Below are positions 38,801 to 41,636 of a stretch of DNA of 64,000 bases, piece by piece. How positions within the stretch are numbered: position 1 is the stretch's first letter; each line of letters starts with the position of its first letter. Source of the stretch: Tethya wilhelma. Its lineage: Eukaryota > Porifera > Demospongiae > Tethyida > Tethyidae. The notes beneath the pieces are model-generated. The model ran no database searches. It saw only the letters and a program-made list of their open reading frames with translations, and had not been told where the DNA came from. The position numbers and the translations under genes are program-made. The DNA is taken from contig CAXIPT010000004.1 of the NCBI GenBank assembly GCA_964030475.1, forward strand, positions 5,412,695 through 5,476,694, in the 5' to 3' direction.

Positions 38801-39336
38801 TATACCATCAGCTTAAAGTACGTACAAATGAACACTAAACTCATATTGGTGCTATATTTGTTCTCCTTACCCCCAGTTGAGCGAAGACCCCGCAAAGTAG
38901 ACACACCTCCTCCTTTGCCTTCGGAATTAAACTGGGCTTGAAGCTGCTTGGCATATTCTGCGTCGCTCAGCTCCTGAAAACTAGGAATACTTCCAGTTGA
39001 CCTCCTCAAAGCCTCACTGATACTGGAGCTAATGTTCTTCCCAGACAGATCCTTTGAGCTACATCTCAGTCTGCACACACGACTGTCCTTCAACAAGAAG
39101 ACAATGTATCGAGAATTTGAGACTACTTTTACAACATCATCAGAGTTGAGTTCTCCAAGCGAGTGGACATCATTGCTCCAGTTTTGTAGGGGGTGAGTTA
39201 TGGTACACGATTGAGAGCTTCTCTTCTCAGACTTTTTAAGTCCTTTGAGGATTCTGAGCTTTACCTTGTCCAAGGATTCATCTGGCTTCAGCTTCAAGCA
39301 GAGCAGTTTCACCTTGTCTTCTTGTTGAGCAGGCAT
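1..39336 (-). CDS. UBR5: UBR5/hyperplastic-discs-like E3 ubiquitin ligase, 12 exons, C-terminal end off-window
   Basis: Twelve minus-strand exons (39336-38871, 29627-29396, 29137-29029, 28698-28425, 20127-19977, 19550-18106, 17773-16994, 12368-12124, 7337-6851, 6499-6289, 5752-5551, 1003-1) join with GT-AG sites and matching phases 1,2,0,1,2,1,1,0,1,2,0. The product so far is about 1868 residues. Similarity to human UBR5 is clearest in the N-terminal beta-propeller (motifs FLLKDSRVCRL, ALHSEILLVTS, GKVATFYD, VFWWWGLCPQ, DVVFLDD), the NILHVC segment, and GNTPFMAAI, which matches the ankyrin-like part of UBR5. In the family this is a large nuclear/cytoplasmic HECT ligase; HECT and MLLE would lie beyond base 1 and are not seen. 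UBA and UBR zinc finger are not found in the expected positions. Long introns contain other genes and transposons. The ATG at 39336 is the first Met matching the conserved N-terminus; an upstream exon is possible. Confidence 0.75.
1350..2711 (-). CDS. TRAF-type E3 ligase (RING, TRAF zinc finger, coiled coil, MATH), copy 1
   Basis: A 453-residue single-exon protein. RING at residues 34-73 (CLMC to CPIC), TRAF zinc-finger region about 92-155, coiled coil about 165-265, MATH/TRAF-C domain about 285-450 (GSWTSQPFYSHENGYKM, VYVYLVSGEFDD, LKWPF). Proteins of this architecture bind receptor tails through MATH and ubiquitinate partners. The knuckle carrying RING ligands reads GCNCSSYFCEQC; the His found in copy 2 (GCCGNHFCEKC) is replaced, so zinc binding or E3 activity may be altered. 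It lies inside intron 11 of the UBR5-like gene on the same strand and is a tandem duplicate of 3436-4875, including upstream sequence. Confidence 0.85.
   Translation of the reverse strand: MADSEEPTGGTIIGGELDNNENPPTKNDMKDYQCLMCHQILTKPHLSGCNCSSYFCEQCVTTAKATNQPCPICNETIPASVLNKRKERELLALTVPCSAKDSGCSWMGELGQLKSHTENECEFTQVECRWKCGEKFQRRHSVGHEESSCPKRPWYMSFEGSEAREIAKKVEQLEKKNNELESRNNELATQVEMLSGQLTAQVTNNEKRLESLHLSFTAKIDAASSEFKMQVSNLKSDLETVTAENQKLRLKINSLSYEVTNKDIDVPSPQASSPVSIVDESSGSLSVELSICPLQIKMKRFSSRKAVSGSWTSQPFYSHENGYKMCIIVYANGAPEVRGEHMSVYVYLVSGEFDDNLKWPFMGKVSITLRNQLANTSHYERPVEFKGDTNASSRVPANGGRSKKGLGFADYIPIDDLYNDGLGVQYLKDDCLVFNISVEVSSSLLERLFRKLS
2712..3169. other. spacer and putative promoter upstream of TRAF copy 1
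   Basis: No coding signal. The part nearest the gene resembles the 5' flank of TRAF copy 2 (4888-5100), so it is a duplicated upstream region. Confidence 0.5.
3170..3245 (+). repeat. degenerate tRNA-derived element (SINE or tRNA pseudogene)
   Basis: The order of elements is tRNA-like: ACTCAGTGATAAGAGC (box A/D-arm-like), TTTGACTAGAATTTGA (anticodon-arm-like), then CGGTTCGATTGTA (box B-like). The acceptor stem does not pair convincingly and an A-rich tail follows (3250-3300), which fits a tRNA-derived SINE better than a working tRNA. Confidence 0.45.
3436..4875 (-). CDS. TRAF-type E3 ligase (RING, TRAF zinc finger, coiled coil, MATH), copy 2
   Basis: A 479-residue single-exon paralogue of 1350-2711. 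RING residues 34-72 with CPIC, HFCEKC and CPVC; TRAF finger region about 92-155; a coiled coil longer than in copy 1 because of extra N/E-rich heptads (repeats of ENRN and EKRN type); MATH domain about 310-465. The ATG at 4875 (MADFEES) aligns with the start of copy 1. Same-strand nested gene in intron 11. The 5' flanks of both copies share blocks such as CACATGACTTTGTGGTTG (about 2858 and 5007), so the duplication includes the promoter. Confidence 0.87.
   Translation of the reverse strand: MADFEESTCRTNIGGELDNNSDPPTGENMKEFLCPICHQILNKPHLTGCCGNHFCEKCITKIKAANQPCPVCKEAIPVSMLDKRKERDLSTLTVPCSAKDSGCPWVGELGQLKSHTEEKCEFTQVECRWKCGEKFQRRHSVDHEESSCPKRPWYMSFEGSEVREIAKKVEQLEKKNSELEKRNNQLENRNIEIENRNSEIATQVEMLQSSNRQLARQVDMLKASEQRFELLDSSFTEKLDMASSEFKMQVSNLQSDLETVTAENQKLKLKIDSLSYEVAKKDTDLQSSQASSPVSIVDESSGSLCVELSICPFETKMKRFSSRKAVSGSWTSPPFYSHENGYKMCIIVYANGAPEVRGEHMSVYVYLMSGEFDDDLKWPFVGKVSVTLRNQLANTSHERPVEFKGDTDASSRVPANGGRSKKGLGFADYIPIDDLYHDGSGVQYLKDDCLVFDISVEVHASEPWIKLPKPLGKLFRVSS
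4888..5550. other. intron 11 remainder with (GT)n microsatellite
   Basis: A dinucleotide GT array of about 55 bases lies at 5216-5275. The rest is AT-rich and I see no gene. Confidence 0.6.
5551..5752 (-). CDS. UBR5: UBR5-like exon 11
   Basis: Acidic DPLDSDDELDVPD stretch followed by a basic end (VRKGIKKQSGRSQ). The acceptor lies next to a (TTTG)n tract at about 5755-5795, which acts as the polypyrimidine tract. Donor GTATTG, phase 0. Confidence 0.6.
6289..6499 (-). CDS. UBR5: UBR5-like exon 10
   Basis: Reads GRNRRPRSAHRGARFYG and then RGIIYFSDVLQLRAAAKEM, which resembles human AGLIYIDPSNLRRSG. Acceptor TATGTTCAG, donor GTAAGA; phase 1 in, 2 out. Confidence 0.6.
6753..6823 (+). repeat. (AG)n microsatellite in UBR5-like intron 9
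   Basis: An uninterrupted AG dinucleotide run of about 70 bases, ending a few bases past the intron donor side of exon 9. On the coding strand it is a (CT)n pyrimidine tract. Confidence 0.95.
6851..7337 (-). CDS. UBR5: UBR5-like exon 9 (follows ankyrin-like segment; UBR box absent)
   Basis: Begins LCSKNSSGNTPFMAAILQRN, matching human SAKDARGMTPFMSAVSGRA. Human UBR5 then enters the UBR zinc finger. Here there is instead a segment with SLHISHIPVNTTAQQLLKLF and VYKVEIFKKR, then an acidic Ser-rich tract. None of the Cys/His cluster of a UBR box is present. The next intron is only 351 bp of mostly GA repeat, so a missed zinc-finger exon there is unlikely. Confidence 0.65.
7674..8308. mobile_element. 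MITE with TAAGCCTCGGCGC terminal inverted repeats, copy 1
   Basis: Left end TAAGCCTCGGCGC at 7674-7686 and its inverse GCGCCGAGGCTTA at 8296-8308. The right 250 bp is closely shared with copy 2 at 20383-21007, including the GTTTTGGACAGCAAAAAAT and CTGCACGTGCTACGCACGCG segments. No transposase, so non-autonomous. Confidence 0.8.
8318..10364. mobile_element. composite element with ACAGTCGAACCGCC inverted ends
   Basis: ACAGTCGAACCGCC at 8322-8335 faces its inverse at 10350-10363, with CCGGAAGT/ACTTCCGG inside each end. At least two other elements sit inside: 8417-9244, and one with 21-bp perfect inverted repeats (GTCCGAACAGCAGTTCGCAGG at 9464 and its inverse at 10061). Open frames here (for example 9630-10133) are low-complexity and not credible genes. 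Confidence 0.6.
8417..9244. mobile_element. TIR element with internal tandem duplication
   Basis: Ends TAGGGTGTGCAA (8417-8428) and TTGCACACCCTA (9233-9244). Inside, a unit of about 360 bp beginning CAACAAATGACTTCT occurs twice (from about 8529 and 8889), each with the GGTTACCAATAACAGAGG core. The two units differ by scattered substitutions and small indels, so the duplication is old. Confidence 0.7.
10694..11815 (+). CDS. TRAF-type E3 ligase with RING, TRAF zinc finger, coiled coil and MATH, antisense in UBR5-like intron 8
   Basis: A 373-residue single-exon protein. RING about residues 36-75 (CPICLQIL, CCGKSYCKEC, CPTC), TRAF zinc finger about 95-160 (CEWIGELGQLEKHL, AAGCEKKLNRKEMRKH), coiled coil about 165-215, MATH about 222-370 (WISPPFYTHHQGYKFCL, LSLYVHLMKGEYDDELEWPF). 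I chose the ATG at 10694 (MAIGWE) because upstream in-frame sequence to 10439 has no Met and no family similarity. The RING lacks the His seen in the CCGNHFC and CCGQHFC relatives in this window (Ser instead). It is more diverged from the 1350-4875 pair than those are from each other. Confidence 0.85.
   Translation: MAIGWEKITTEMERDALPMSSGFDCQFIEKPQEIQTDCPICLQILREPHQVTCCGKSYCKECIDQIKQDYTQCPTCNQKDFTEFPNKGLQQSLYGFKVSCSNKGRGCEWIGELGQLEKHLNRNYSRAESQLEGCDYVELGCIYFAAGCEKKLNRKEMRKHLEENLITHTSMLAASNNKLLTSILHLQTENRLLKSQLKRSQEHTEQLQRDMLTLKQSLRAHGPTTDGPVQFTLENYHYLKRIGRNWISPPFYTHHQGYKFCLDVAPKGHGSGQGSYLSLYVHLMKGEYDDELEWPFRGSITVQLCSQMGNDHHRTKVIPFTGNRDDSGRVFGKSACDIGRGSSAFVSHGELKENYLRNDSLIFRITKAVSEVY
12124..12368 (-). 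CDS. UBR5: UBR5-like exon 8
   Basis: Encodes a linker with a Gly-rich run followed by RRMKILDMLLACERIRPAVI, equivalent to the human helix FILKLLCDSVVLQPYLRE. Acceptor CACAAACAG and donor GTGAGT; phase 1 in, 0 out. Confidence 0.65.
13333..13340 (+). promoter_or_regulatory. TATA box of crystallin gene
   Basis: TATATAAA lies 117 bp before the ATG in the context ACAGTATATAAAGGG. The same box is at 15230-15237 in the second copy. Confidence 0.6.
13450..13986 (+). CDS. beta/gamma-crystallin-like protein (copy 1)
   Basis: A 178-residue single-exon protein. The second half carries Greek-key signatures: IIIFEGTNYDGESKNY (residues about 97-112) and, after FHVLDGSWRLLDEHGG, a second motif ending VEFGPGTRG. 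The N-terminal half (FLWGEVQESFHV to NLQVPDG) is weaker but of similar size, suggesting a two-domain fold. No signal peptide. The family includes stable, often calcium-binding proteins; a sponge member (geodin) is known. It sits antisense in intron 7 of the UBR5-like gene with its own TATA box. The long minus-strand open frame over it is a shadow. Confidence 0.75.
   Translation: MTAPEGPAPVSSVFLWGEVQESFHVIEDEVPHHNFTKVKLHPKSELDSIYYLYPEKNLQVPDGKSSQVVTSYEYEDIDKNAQPVLSIKGFNNDGIIIFEGTNYDGESKNYIGSGTITDAFPMNTPKGAASFHVLDGSWRLLDEHGGSIVVDDEVEFGPGTRGTIPAPMTNKVYEVYRA
14636..14636. other. single-N assembly joint
   Basis: One undetermined base precisely between two identical 1896-bp blocks. Confidence 0.95.
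15347..15883 (+). CDS. beta/gamma-crystallin-like protein (copy 2, probably artefactual)
   Basis: Residue-for-residue the same as 13450-13986, and its flanks are also the same. Treat as the same locus unless long reads show two copies. Confidence 0.5.
   Translation: MTAPEGPAPVSSVFLWGEVQESFHVIEDEVPHHNFTKVKLHPKSELDSIYYLYPEKNLQVPDGKSSQVVTSYEYEDIDKNAQPVLSIKGFNNDGIIIFEGTNYDGESKNYIGSGTITDAFPMNTPKGAASFHVLDGSWRLLDEHGGSIVVDDEVEFGPGTRGTIPAPMTNKVYEVYRA
16697..16928. mobile_element. MITE with AGTCCATCTGGTTTGAGAAT inverted ends, copy 1
   Basis: 24-bp near-perfect terminal inverted repeats (one mismatch) around about 180 bp of AT-rich interior. Copy 2 is at 23895-24126. It ends only 65 bp from UBR5-like exon 7. 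Confidence 0.85.
16994..17773 (-). CDS. UBR5: UBR5-like exon 7
   Basis: Starts VPKPRYLMPAVQSGNVSKVN, equivalent to human VEKQTLMQHILRCDYEACRQ, then a long acidic/Ser-rich insert with KKAKLDNK and KRVKF clusters (possible nuclear localisation signals), then GDNSNILHVCCQ, matching human DGNRNILHACVS. Acceptor ATATAG, donor GTATGT. Confidence 0.75.
17791..17823 (+). repeat. (TG)n microsatellite in UBR5-like intron 6
   Basis: TG dinucleotide run just upstream of exon 7 on the coding strand, where it reads (CA)n. Confidence 0.9.
18106..19550 (-). CDS. UBR5: UBR5-like exon 6 (large)
   Basis: A 1445-bp exon completing the Trp-Trp-Trp-Gly junction with exon 5 and reading WGLCPQLKSQ. Further family matches are GCLVRLKN, RVGQSVNII, WKLSDVVFLDD and ILLRDVHGFVRPLANG, ending HVLVMVLG. 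It contains Ser-rich and basic linkers (KRKSLQSDEDV). The open frame is continuous, which argues against decay. Confidence 0.8.
19977..20127 (-). CDS. UBR5: UBR5-like exon 5
   Basis: Encodes HSAQEFPQLEGDRITQLSVS and ends GRVFWW, matching the human HTAQTYSELQGERIVSL to LYWW block. Acceptor CCTCTCCAG, donor GTAGGT. It is separated from exon 4 by an 8.3-kb intron full of plus-strand genes, yet the phase (1 then 2) is consistent. Confidence 0.8.
20383..21007. mobile_element. MITE with TAAGCCTCGGCGC inverted ends, copy 2
   Basis: Same ends as 7674-8308. The interior has a (CAG)n tract near 20683-20710 and (CAGA)n at 20938-20957. It lies in UBR5-like intron 4. Confidence 0.8.
21008..22421. other. 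AT-rich intronic spacer
   Basis: No gene seen. 21035-21380 contains GGCAAATTTGCTG and GGGAAAGTTTCGC style sequence resembling the dispersed GGGAAATTT MITE family. Confidence 0.5.
22422..22838 (+). CDS. secreted GIY-YIG (T5orf172/MUG113-like) domain protein
   Basis: A 138-residue protein. Residues 1-23 form a signal peptide (MDVKFFLLNVLAILLSVDVH, cut near CSG/AR). The rest matches the T5orf172 subfamily of GIY-YIG nuclease-like domains: GEVVYII then LYKVGRST, the helix RRANLQTGNP, then AERNAHAAVARYHV and EWYNVP at the end. The GIY and YIG equivalents (VYI, YKVG), the Arg and the Glu are all in place, so the catalytic set may be intact. An AATAAA lies 9 bp after the stop. An exported GIY-YIG protein in an animal is unusual; transfer from bacteria or viruses is possible. 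It is antisense within UBR5-like intron 4. Confidence 0.75.
   Translation: MDVKFFLLNVLAILLSVDVHICSGARCSMNNDVGEVVYIIRENNPNRTPGTLYKVGRSTRSGDSRRANLQTGNPRQLEVMEVFNVQNSYRAERNAHAAVARYHVNFGGGTEWYNVPANQYRNFSDTIRGAVIRLQLEE
23590..23820 (+). pseudogene. 3' relic of a TRAF-finger gene
   Basis: Frame-broken sequence matching the end of the gene at 26286-27065: a GAAATAGGCTGCACAGTTGC-like start, then the shared AATGAAAAGCATCATCTAGAGC-type segment (NEKHHLELAI) and a Lys/Gln-rich tail. Stops interrupt every frame. Confidence 0.65.
23895..24126. mobile_element. MITE with AGTCCATCTGGTTTGAGAAT inverted ends, copy 2
   Basis: Perfect 24-bp inverted ends (AGTCCATC to GATGGACT), extended by TAA/TTA outside. The interior matches 16697-16928. 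Confidence 0.88.
24408..25253 (+). CDS. RING and TRAF-type zinc-finger protein without MATH domain
   Basis: A 281-residue single-exon protein. RING about residues 31-71 with CCGQHFCTNC and CPHC, but the first pair reads CNIS, so the second Cys ligand is Ser. TRAF-type zinc fingers follow at about 90-145, 160-195 and 195-245 (NCPNEKKGCLWSGEV, CKYCGLQRTYKF, CPNQCG, CKEKIVRWKMGAHQ). A short coiled-coil helix ends it and MATH is missing. The ATG at 24408 (MNRCPLG) is used; the longer in-frame stretch from 24393 lacks an ATG. Antisense in UBR5-like intron 4. Confidence 0.8.
   Translation: MNRCPLGVQYPNAGGYDYNFIDKVPDRLICNISTKPLCDPRLVVCCGQHFCTNCLQQWFKKNGRQESCPHCRTSGREFQHVIHKGVKSEVEQMKINCPNEKKGCLWSGEVSALRNNLDSANGCEEELVRCTHGCKNGVIVTKVKRKDLQDHLKNNCNLRPFSCKYCGLQRTYKFVTGEHRDKCQEFPLVCPNQCGTMGIKRIKRKDIKSHRAKCTHEVIECQYKEIGCKEKIVRWKMGAHQADTRYYLELAMKAFRELKQKNGKLQRQIQGDQYYGMIQRY
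25254..26285. other. intergenic spacer between the two TRAF-finger genes
   Basis: AT-rich with no credible open frame. 25550-25830 has repeats around CATCGCTTTTG (three times) and a duplicated GATAGCTAGGC/GCAATAGCTAG pattern also seen near 33430, so it is probably a decayed repeat. Confidence 0.45.
26286..27065 (+). CDS. TRAF-type zinc-finger protein lacking RING and MATH
   Basis: A 259-residue single-exon protein from ATG 26286 (MEWQASQ). The N-terminus keeps only remnants of the RING-bearing relative. TRAF-type fingers span residues about 50-220 (CAWTGEIAAQ, CSYCNLHVQGTYQF, CPKQCGASGIKRK, CSYNAEIGC). The end is a clear coiled coil (repeated AKVELEQTKVELER). Without RING it cannot be an E3 on its own; it could act as a competitor or adaptor, which is inference. 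Neighbour of 24408-25253 and same strand. Confidence 0.7.
   Translation: MEWQASQINDIEENLIESTRIKTLPEKESDSATFHLGDKAQGCNYDLKPHGPIAKEGCAWTGEIAAQKHLLSEGFDSEHDSTPFNNYCENETWQTAGMTSIVNRKDFQDRTDYECNPRQYIHRCSYCNLHVQGTYQFIVETHLNECPEFPLTCPKQCGASGIKRKNLTAHYKRCRKEPVLCSYNAEIGCTVALPRENMMAHESNEKHHLELAIKMIQKTKEELQLAKVELEQTKVELERERMKVNQCTFGNSGKKPYWK
27314..27510. mobile_element. MITE of the CGGGAAATTTTCGC family (diverged)
   Basis: Opens ACCGCATAGCAGGAAATTTT and closes AAAATTTTCCCGCTATACAG, inverted to each other. The interior is rich in GCGAAAATTTTC blocks. Relatives at 45165-45403 and diverged ones near 59330-59512 and 60879-61092. Confidence 0.65.
27690..27722 (+). repeat. (CTCC)n microsatellite
   Basis: CCCTCCCTCCCTCCCTCC run in UBR5-like intron 4. 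Confidence 0.9.
27976..28338 (+). pseudogene. 5' relic of a RING/TRAF-finger gene
   Basis: ATGGAAAGGCAATCCAAG at the start parallels ATGGAATGGCAAGCCAGT of 26286. Downstream the RING motif LVVCCGQHFCIPCLENWF and CPHCDAT survive but sit in a different frame after stops (TAA TAA after ADRL). No zinc fingers follow. It stops 87 bp before UBR5-like exon 4. Confidence 0.75.
28425..28698 (-). CDS. UBR5: UBR5-like exon 4 (beta-propeller blades)
   Basis: Best-matching exon. VAALHSEILLVTSNTRQLFS corresponds to human IGALYSELLAVSSKGELYQ, and VRVTIVTESGKVATFYD to IRATVATENNKVATWVD. Acceptor CTACCTCTAG, donor GTAGAT, phase 0 in and 1 out. Confidence 0.8.
29029..29137 (-). CDS. UBR5: UBR5-like exon 3
   Basis: A 109-bp exon with acceptor CTCCCTCAG and donor GTACAG. 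It ends in KVPWPEMGTLEWAVCKQ, the position of the DLQWWPDKDGTKF segment just before the RCC1-like blades of human UBR5. Frame is kept on both sides. Confidence 0.65.
29396..29627 (-). CDS. UBR5: UBR5-like exon 2
   Basis: Acceptor CTTCTCCAG, donor GTAAGG. Reads an acidic/proline-rich linker with the motif YLEELDRQTRELYYLG and then NNPPPPSYESL. The initial GT completes the Gly codon begun in exon 1. No recognised domain. The intervening intron 1 is about 9.2 kb. Confidence 0.7.
29708..29975. mobile_element. foldback MITE with 112-bp arms
   Basis: Left arm 29708-29818 and right arm 29862-29975 are about 97% inverse of one another, around a 45-bp loop. The transcript would form a long hairpin. 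The open frame at 29529-29930 runs into it and is not a gene. Relatives at 35958-36195 and 36286-36478. Confidence 0.9.
30842..31293. mobile_element. foldback MITE, AGTCCATTCTGCCAAAAGTTT ends
   Basis: 30842-30990 and 31160-31293 are inverted repeats (AGTCCATTCTGCCAAAAGTT, GTAGACACAATCCATGTT, GATTCTCCACCAGG) around a loop of about 170 bp. Inserted inside the larger element. Confidence 0.8.
32130..32960 (+). pseudogene. PIF/Harbinger transposase relic
   Basis: Frame-broken but readable Harbinger order: ENFRMSKQMFDYLCAEL, KQVGIAIGYLATNMDFKSLG, VSRIIKEVCESIRYN, then AVNGTHVHLVNV (first catalytic Asp now Asn), NHQGHFVDIYVGCPG, VHDARVFANLLL and LGDPAYPL. Several stops and frameshifts make it inactive. 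The minus-strand open frames here are shadows. Confidence 0.75.
33115..34137. other. intronic spacer within the composite element
   Basis: No coding potential. 33300-33490 shares the GATAGTCAGGCTATATAGGCATAGCATCGCTTTT-type decayed repeat with 25640-25830. Confidence 0.4.
34138..35470 (+). pseudogene. pogo/CENP-B-type transposase relic with C-terminal PHD finger
   Basis: From ATG 34138: ERKLWSQESM, GPREAARLYNVSVETLRRA (psq-type HTH), then GIGLTKEDITQLAFQFAVK and KKHPFHDGAAGQSWHF (CENP-B-like HTH), TQVFNGDETGVLT (first DDE region), then in another frame VSASGFYIPLLIIYPRK. A Lys-rich stretch leads to a PHD finger with CPIC, SQWICCDGCNTWYN and FYCEKCN. A 351-bp element (34963-35313) cuts the PHD. 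Stops and frameshifts show decay. Confidence 0.75.
34963..35313. mobile_element. hAT-like MITE (CAGTGGCG ends) inside the PHD finger
   Basis: CAGTGGCGTAT at the left faces ATACGCCACTG at the right. Removing it restores the PHD reading VNCPIC...DSQWICC. Possible short target duplication ATTTGC/ATTCGC with one mismatch. Confidence 0.75.
35958..36195. mobile_element. foldback MITE, diverged relative of 29708-29975
   Basis: Arms contain GGAATGGCCAAATCGTAAAAA and the inverse TTTTTTACGATTTGGCCATTC. Confidence 0.75.
36286..36478. mobile_element. foldback MITE, relative of 29708-29975, right arm incomplete
   Basis: Left arm (GGAATGGCTGTTAGAGTGTG) and loop (CAATAAGGAGATTGCTAAATG) match 29708-29975 in inverse orientation. 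The right arm stops at AACAGCCATTCCGTCTC. Confidence 0.75.
36599..37090. mobile_element. foldback element with CCCAGTACTGGGTACACAGGAATGG ends
   Basis: 36599-36760 is the inverse of 36905-37090 (GGAATGGCA, GGCCCATTAGCGCAATACAAAT, GCTACTATTTAGCTC). An (AAG)n tract is at 36845-36880. A half copy lies at 30470-30800 and an inverted end at 32994-33115. Confidence 0.8.
37100..38870. other. 5' part of UBR5-like intron 1
   Basis: No gene or clear repeat recognised apart from a duplicated ATTCCCAGGTTCTTCCCCT segment (37442 and 37530) and A-rich runs. Confidence 0.5.
38871..39336 (-). CDS. UBR5: UBR5-like exon 1 (start of protein)
   Basis: Encodes residues 1-155 starting MPAQQEDK. The segment VVSNSRYIVFLLKDSRVCRL aligns by eye with the first propeller strand of human UBR5 (FLLEDGRVCRIGF). 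The exon ends at a GTAAGG donor, phase 1. The Ser-rich linker after it (residues 105-155) is where human UBR5 goes on to its UBA domain, which is not present here. Confidence 0.75.
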
Positions 39337-39846
39337 GCTGGGTGTACAAGAATACACTGATAGTTCAAGTTTTAAGTGTAATGAACATGATATTATTACA
39401 GTCACAACGAAATATACATGAGTACAAAAAGAGCTGACGGTTTAGAAAAACTCTGACTGGAAACCGCAAATTTTCAATATTTATACAGTGATAGAATGAA
39501 ATCAATGTTTTCAGGTTTCGAGGCTAAACGTATAGGCTGTCTGTAGTGCTGGTAAACGTACCTCATTTTAAACGTAGACATACTTTTTCTACCCGAGTGC
39601 TTACTCAGGTAAAAACTTGCTCTTTAGTAGAAGTTCAATATTATTATCGTTAAAATCGAACAAGCTACCCACGTGGGTTACAATGTCACGTGCTAGTCAC
39701 ATGTCAAAACAAGCCGCCACGTCAGGAATTACGGAACAAAGGGGTTATTGTCGTAAACCACATGGTCGGTCTTGTACTTCGTCTTCTGTAGCGGTCGTTG
39801 AAAGGTCACAAAAACTTTGTCTTTTACCAATTTTGAGAGTGTCAGC
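39337..39846. promoter_or_regulatory. putative bidirectional promoter (UBR5-like / SEC31)
   Basis: 510 bp between the divergent ATG codons of the UBR5-like gene and the SEC31 exon. The compact head-to-head layout implies a shared promoter; no TATA box stands out. TCACGTGC and CCACGTGG E-box type sites lie near 39670-39695. Confidence 0.5.
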
Positions 39847-39959
39847 ATGAAAGTCAAAGAGATAACAAGGACAGCGAACGTGGCATGGAGTCCTTCCGCC
39901 ATGCAGAGCATCTACATGGCGTGCGGAACGGTAGCTCAGCAGTTGGATGCTACCTTCAG
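39847..39959 (+). CDS. SEC31: SEC31 first coding exon (COPII coat), rest not found
   Basis: Encodes 37 residues: MKVKEITRTANVAWSP, then IYMACGTVAQQLDATF, a near match to the N-terminus of human SEC31A (MKLKEVDRTAMQAWSP to GTSAQQLDATF). Donor GTACTA after TTCAG, phase 2. SEC31 is a WD40 scaffold of the outer COPII coat at ER exit sites. No further WD40-coding exon is recognisable in the remaining 24 kb, so the gene has a very long intron, is truncated, or is split by an assembly fault. Confidence 0.75.
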
Positions 39960-41636
39960 GTACTACTGCCTCTGACTCTATGTGTATCTTGATGCCTGTA
40001 AAATAATGTGTATGTTTGTGGCAATGTGGGTTTTATTGTGCAACTCATATTATAAATTTGTGTCAAAATGCAATGCCCCTATATGCCAGTTTATGCTTTG
40101 TAGATTTTCAGTTTGTAACCATCATAAAATTAACGCAGTGCCTTGAGGCCCGGGTCCGTATACTAAGCTAAATATAGTGTAGTCAATGGAACCGTGACTC
40201 TACGCATGCATGCTGGAGTGCCGGTAAATCCGGATACTATAAACAGGCAATACAAAATCAATAGGAAAGTATACGGACTACCGTGTCTCGAGACACTTTG
40301 TAAAATTAATTATTTGTAATTGCTGTGAACGGGAATTTCAAGTTCTCAAGAGAGTACATGTAGCTTGAGCTACTTCCATGTATTATGTGTTCCAGACTTC
40401 CAGTCTCTTATAGCCACTGTGGGAATTTGAACCATTATCTAATGTACAGTATGTTTGGTGTTTGATGTGTTGAGGCAAGCCGTAAATTATATCAATAGTA
40501 TGCCTGTTTTGTAATATTTCCAGGGCTGTATTCTTGAATACTCTAAGTCATGTTCAGTAGTGTACTGTGTAGTATTCTATGTGTTTTAAGGGTTGGACTT
40601 GCAGTACTGCAAGTCACCAAAATTATCGCAGATCTTCATTTGGAACTAAAAATGTGGCTATTTTACCAGTCTTCCTTTCCATTGTGTTTACTGCTTCTCT
40701 ACATGTACCAGTTCATATTAGTGATTACTCTTCTCCCTCCCATTCTCGTGTTTAGTATGTAGTTTTATGTGCTTATTCTTTTTATAATGGTTACCAGCAA
40801 GAGTGTCTTAATACACTCTTGTGACCAAGTATTTACATAGACAATCACACTCTGTACTAAGAATTGGTAAAGGGTCACCAGTATAAGAGTTGTAATTGTT
40901 TGGTGTTTATACATTATATATCCATAATATAATATGTATATACTCTTAAGCTATTCTCTTCACTACTCCATTGAGGTATACTTACTGTATGGTATTAGTT
41001 TGGATATGTTAAATTGTGTTTCACATAGAAATGACTCCTCATGTTATCTCAGTAGCAGCCATAATATTATAGTCCATTTCAATCTTTATTACATGCTTTT
41101 AAAGTTTGTACATTTTGGCTGTTAATTCTGGTGTGCCGTTTTGGTTAATTATACAGTATTAGCACCAATTACCTATTACTGTAAATTACAGAATTGGTAG
41201 CGGGTTACCAGTAAGAACTGTTATTCTTTGGTCTTTATCTATGCATGCTGATACTACAATTGTGATAAGTTTACATAACATGTCCATAAGCAATTTTAGC
41301 TACATTGTATTTAAGTCAATGTATAGTGACAGTACTGAATACAGTGTTGTATCTCCATCATTATTATATTTCACAAATTTCAATGTCTTTATGATTGCCT
41401 GTACAATGAAAACTGACTGCTAATGATATACACACATCTATTCAGTACTGAGTGCCAGAACAGACTCAACAATAAGTAATGCTCTTTAAAATCTAAATGA
41501 AGCATCTACGCTACTATGATTATATCTACAAGTTAGCAATTTTTAAAAGTTTGCAAGATTCAATAACTACACATTTATAACTCTAAGTAAAGTACTGCTT
41601 TTAGTGTGGTGAAAGTTTGATTTAAAGCTGGCACGA
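39960..41636. other. SEC31 intron or intergenic region, AT-rich
   Basis: 40140-40302 is a small palindromic element (GTCCGTATACT at 40154 facing AGTATACGGAC at 40269). 40370-40450 has a repeat shared with 44825-44900 (TGTGTTCCAG, TATAGCCACT, GGGA, TTTGAACC). 40863 and 41192 carry a short duplicated GAATTGGTA motif. No credible gene; short open frames are hydrophobic noise. Confidence 0.5.

Noticed and set aside
40550..40762. Hydrophobic 70-codon open frame after the SEC31 exon
   Set aside because: No WD40 or other SEC31 similarity, and composition matches AT-rich spacer.
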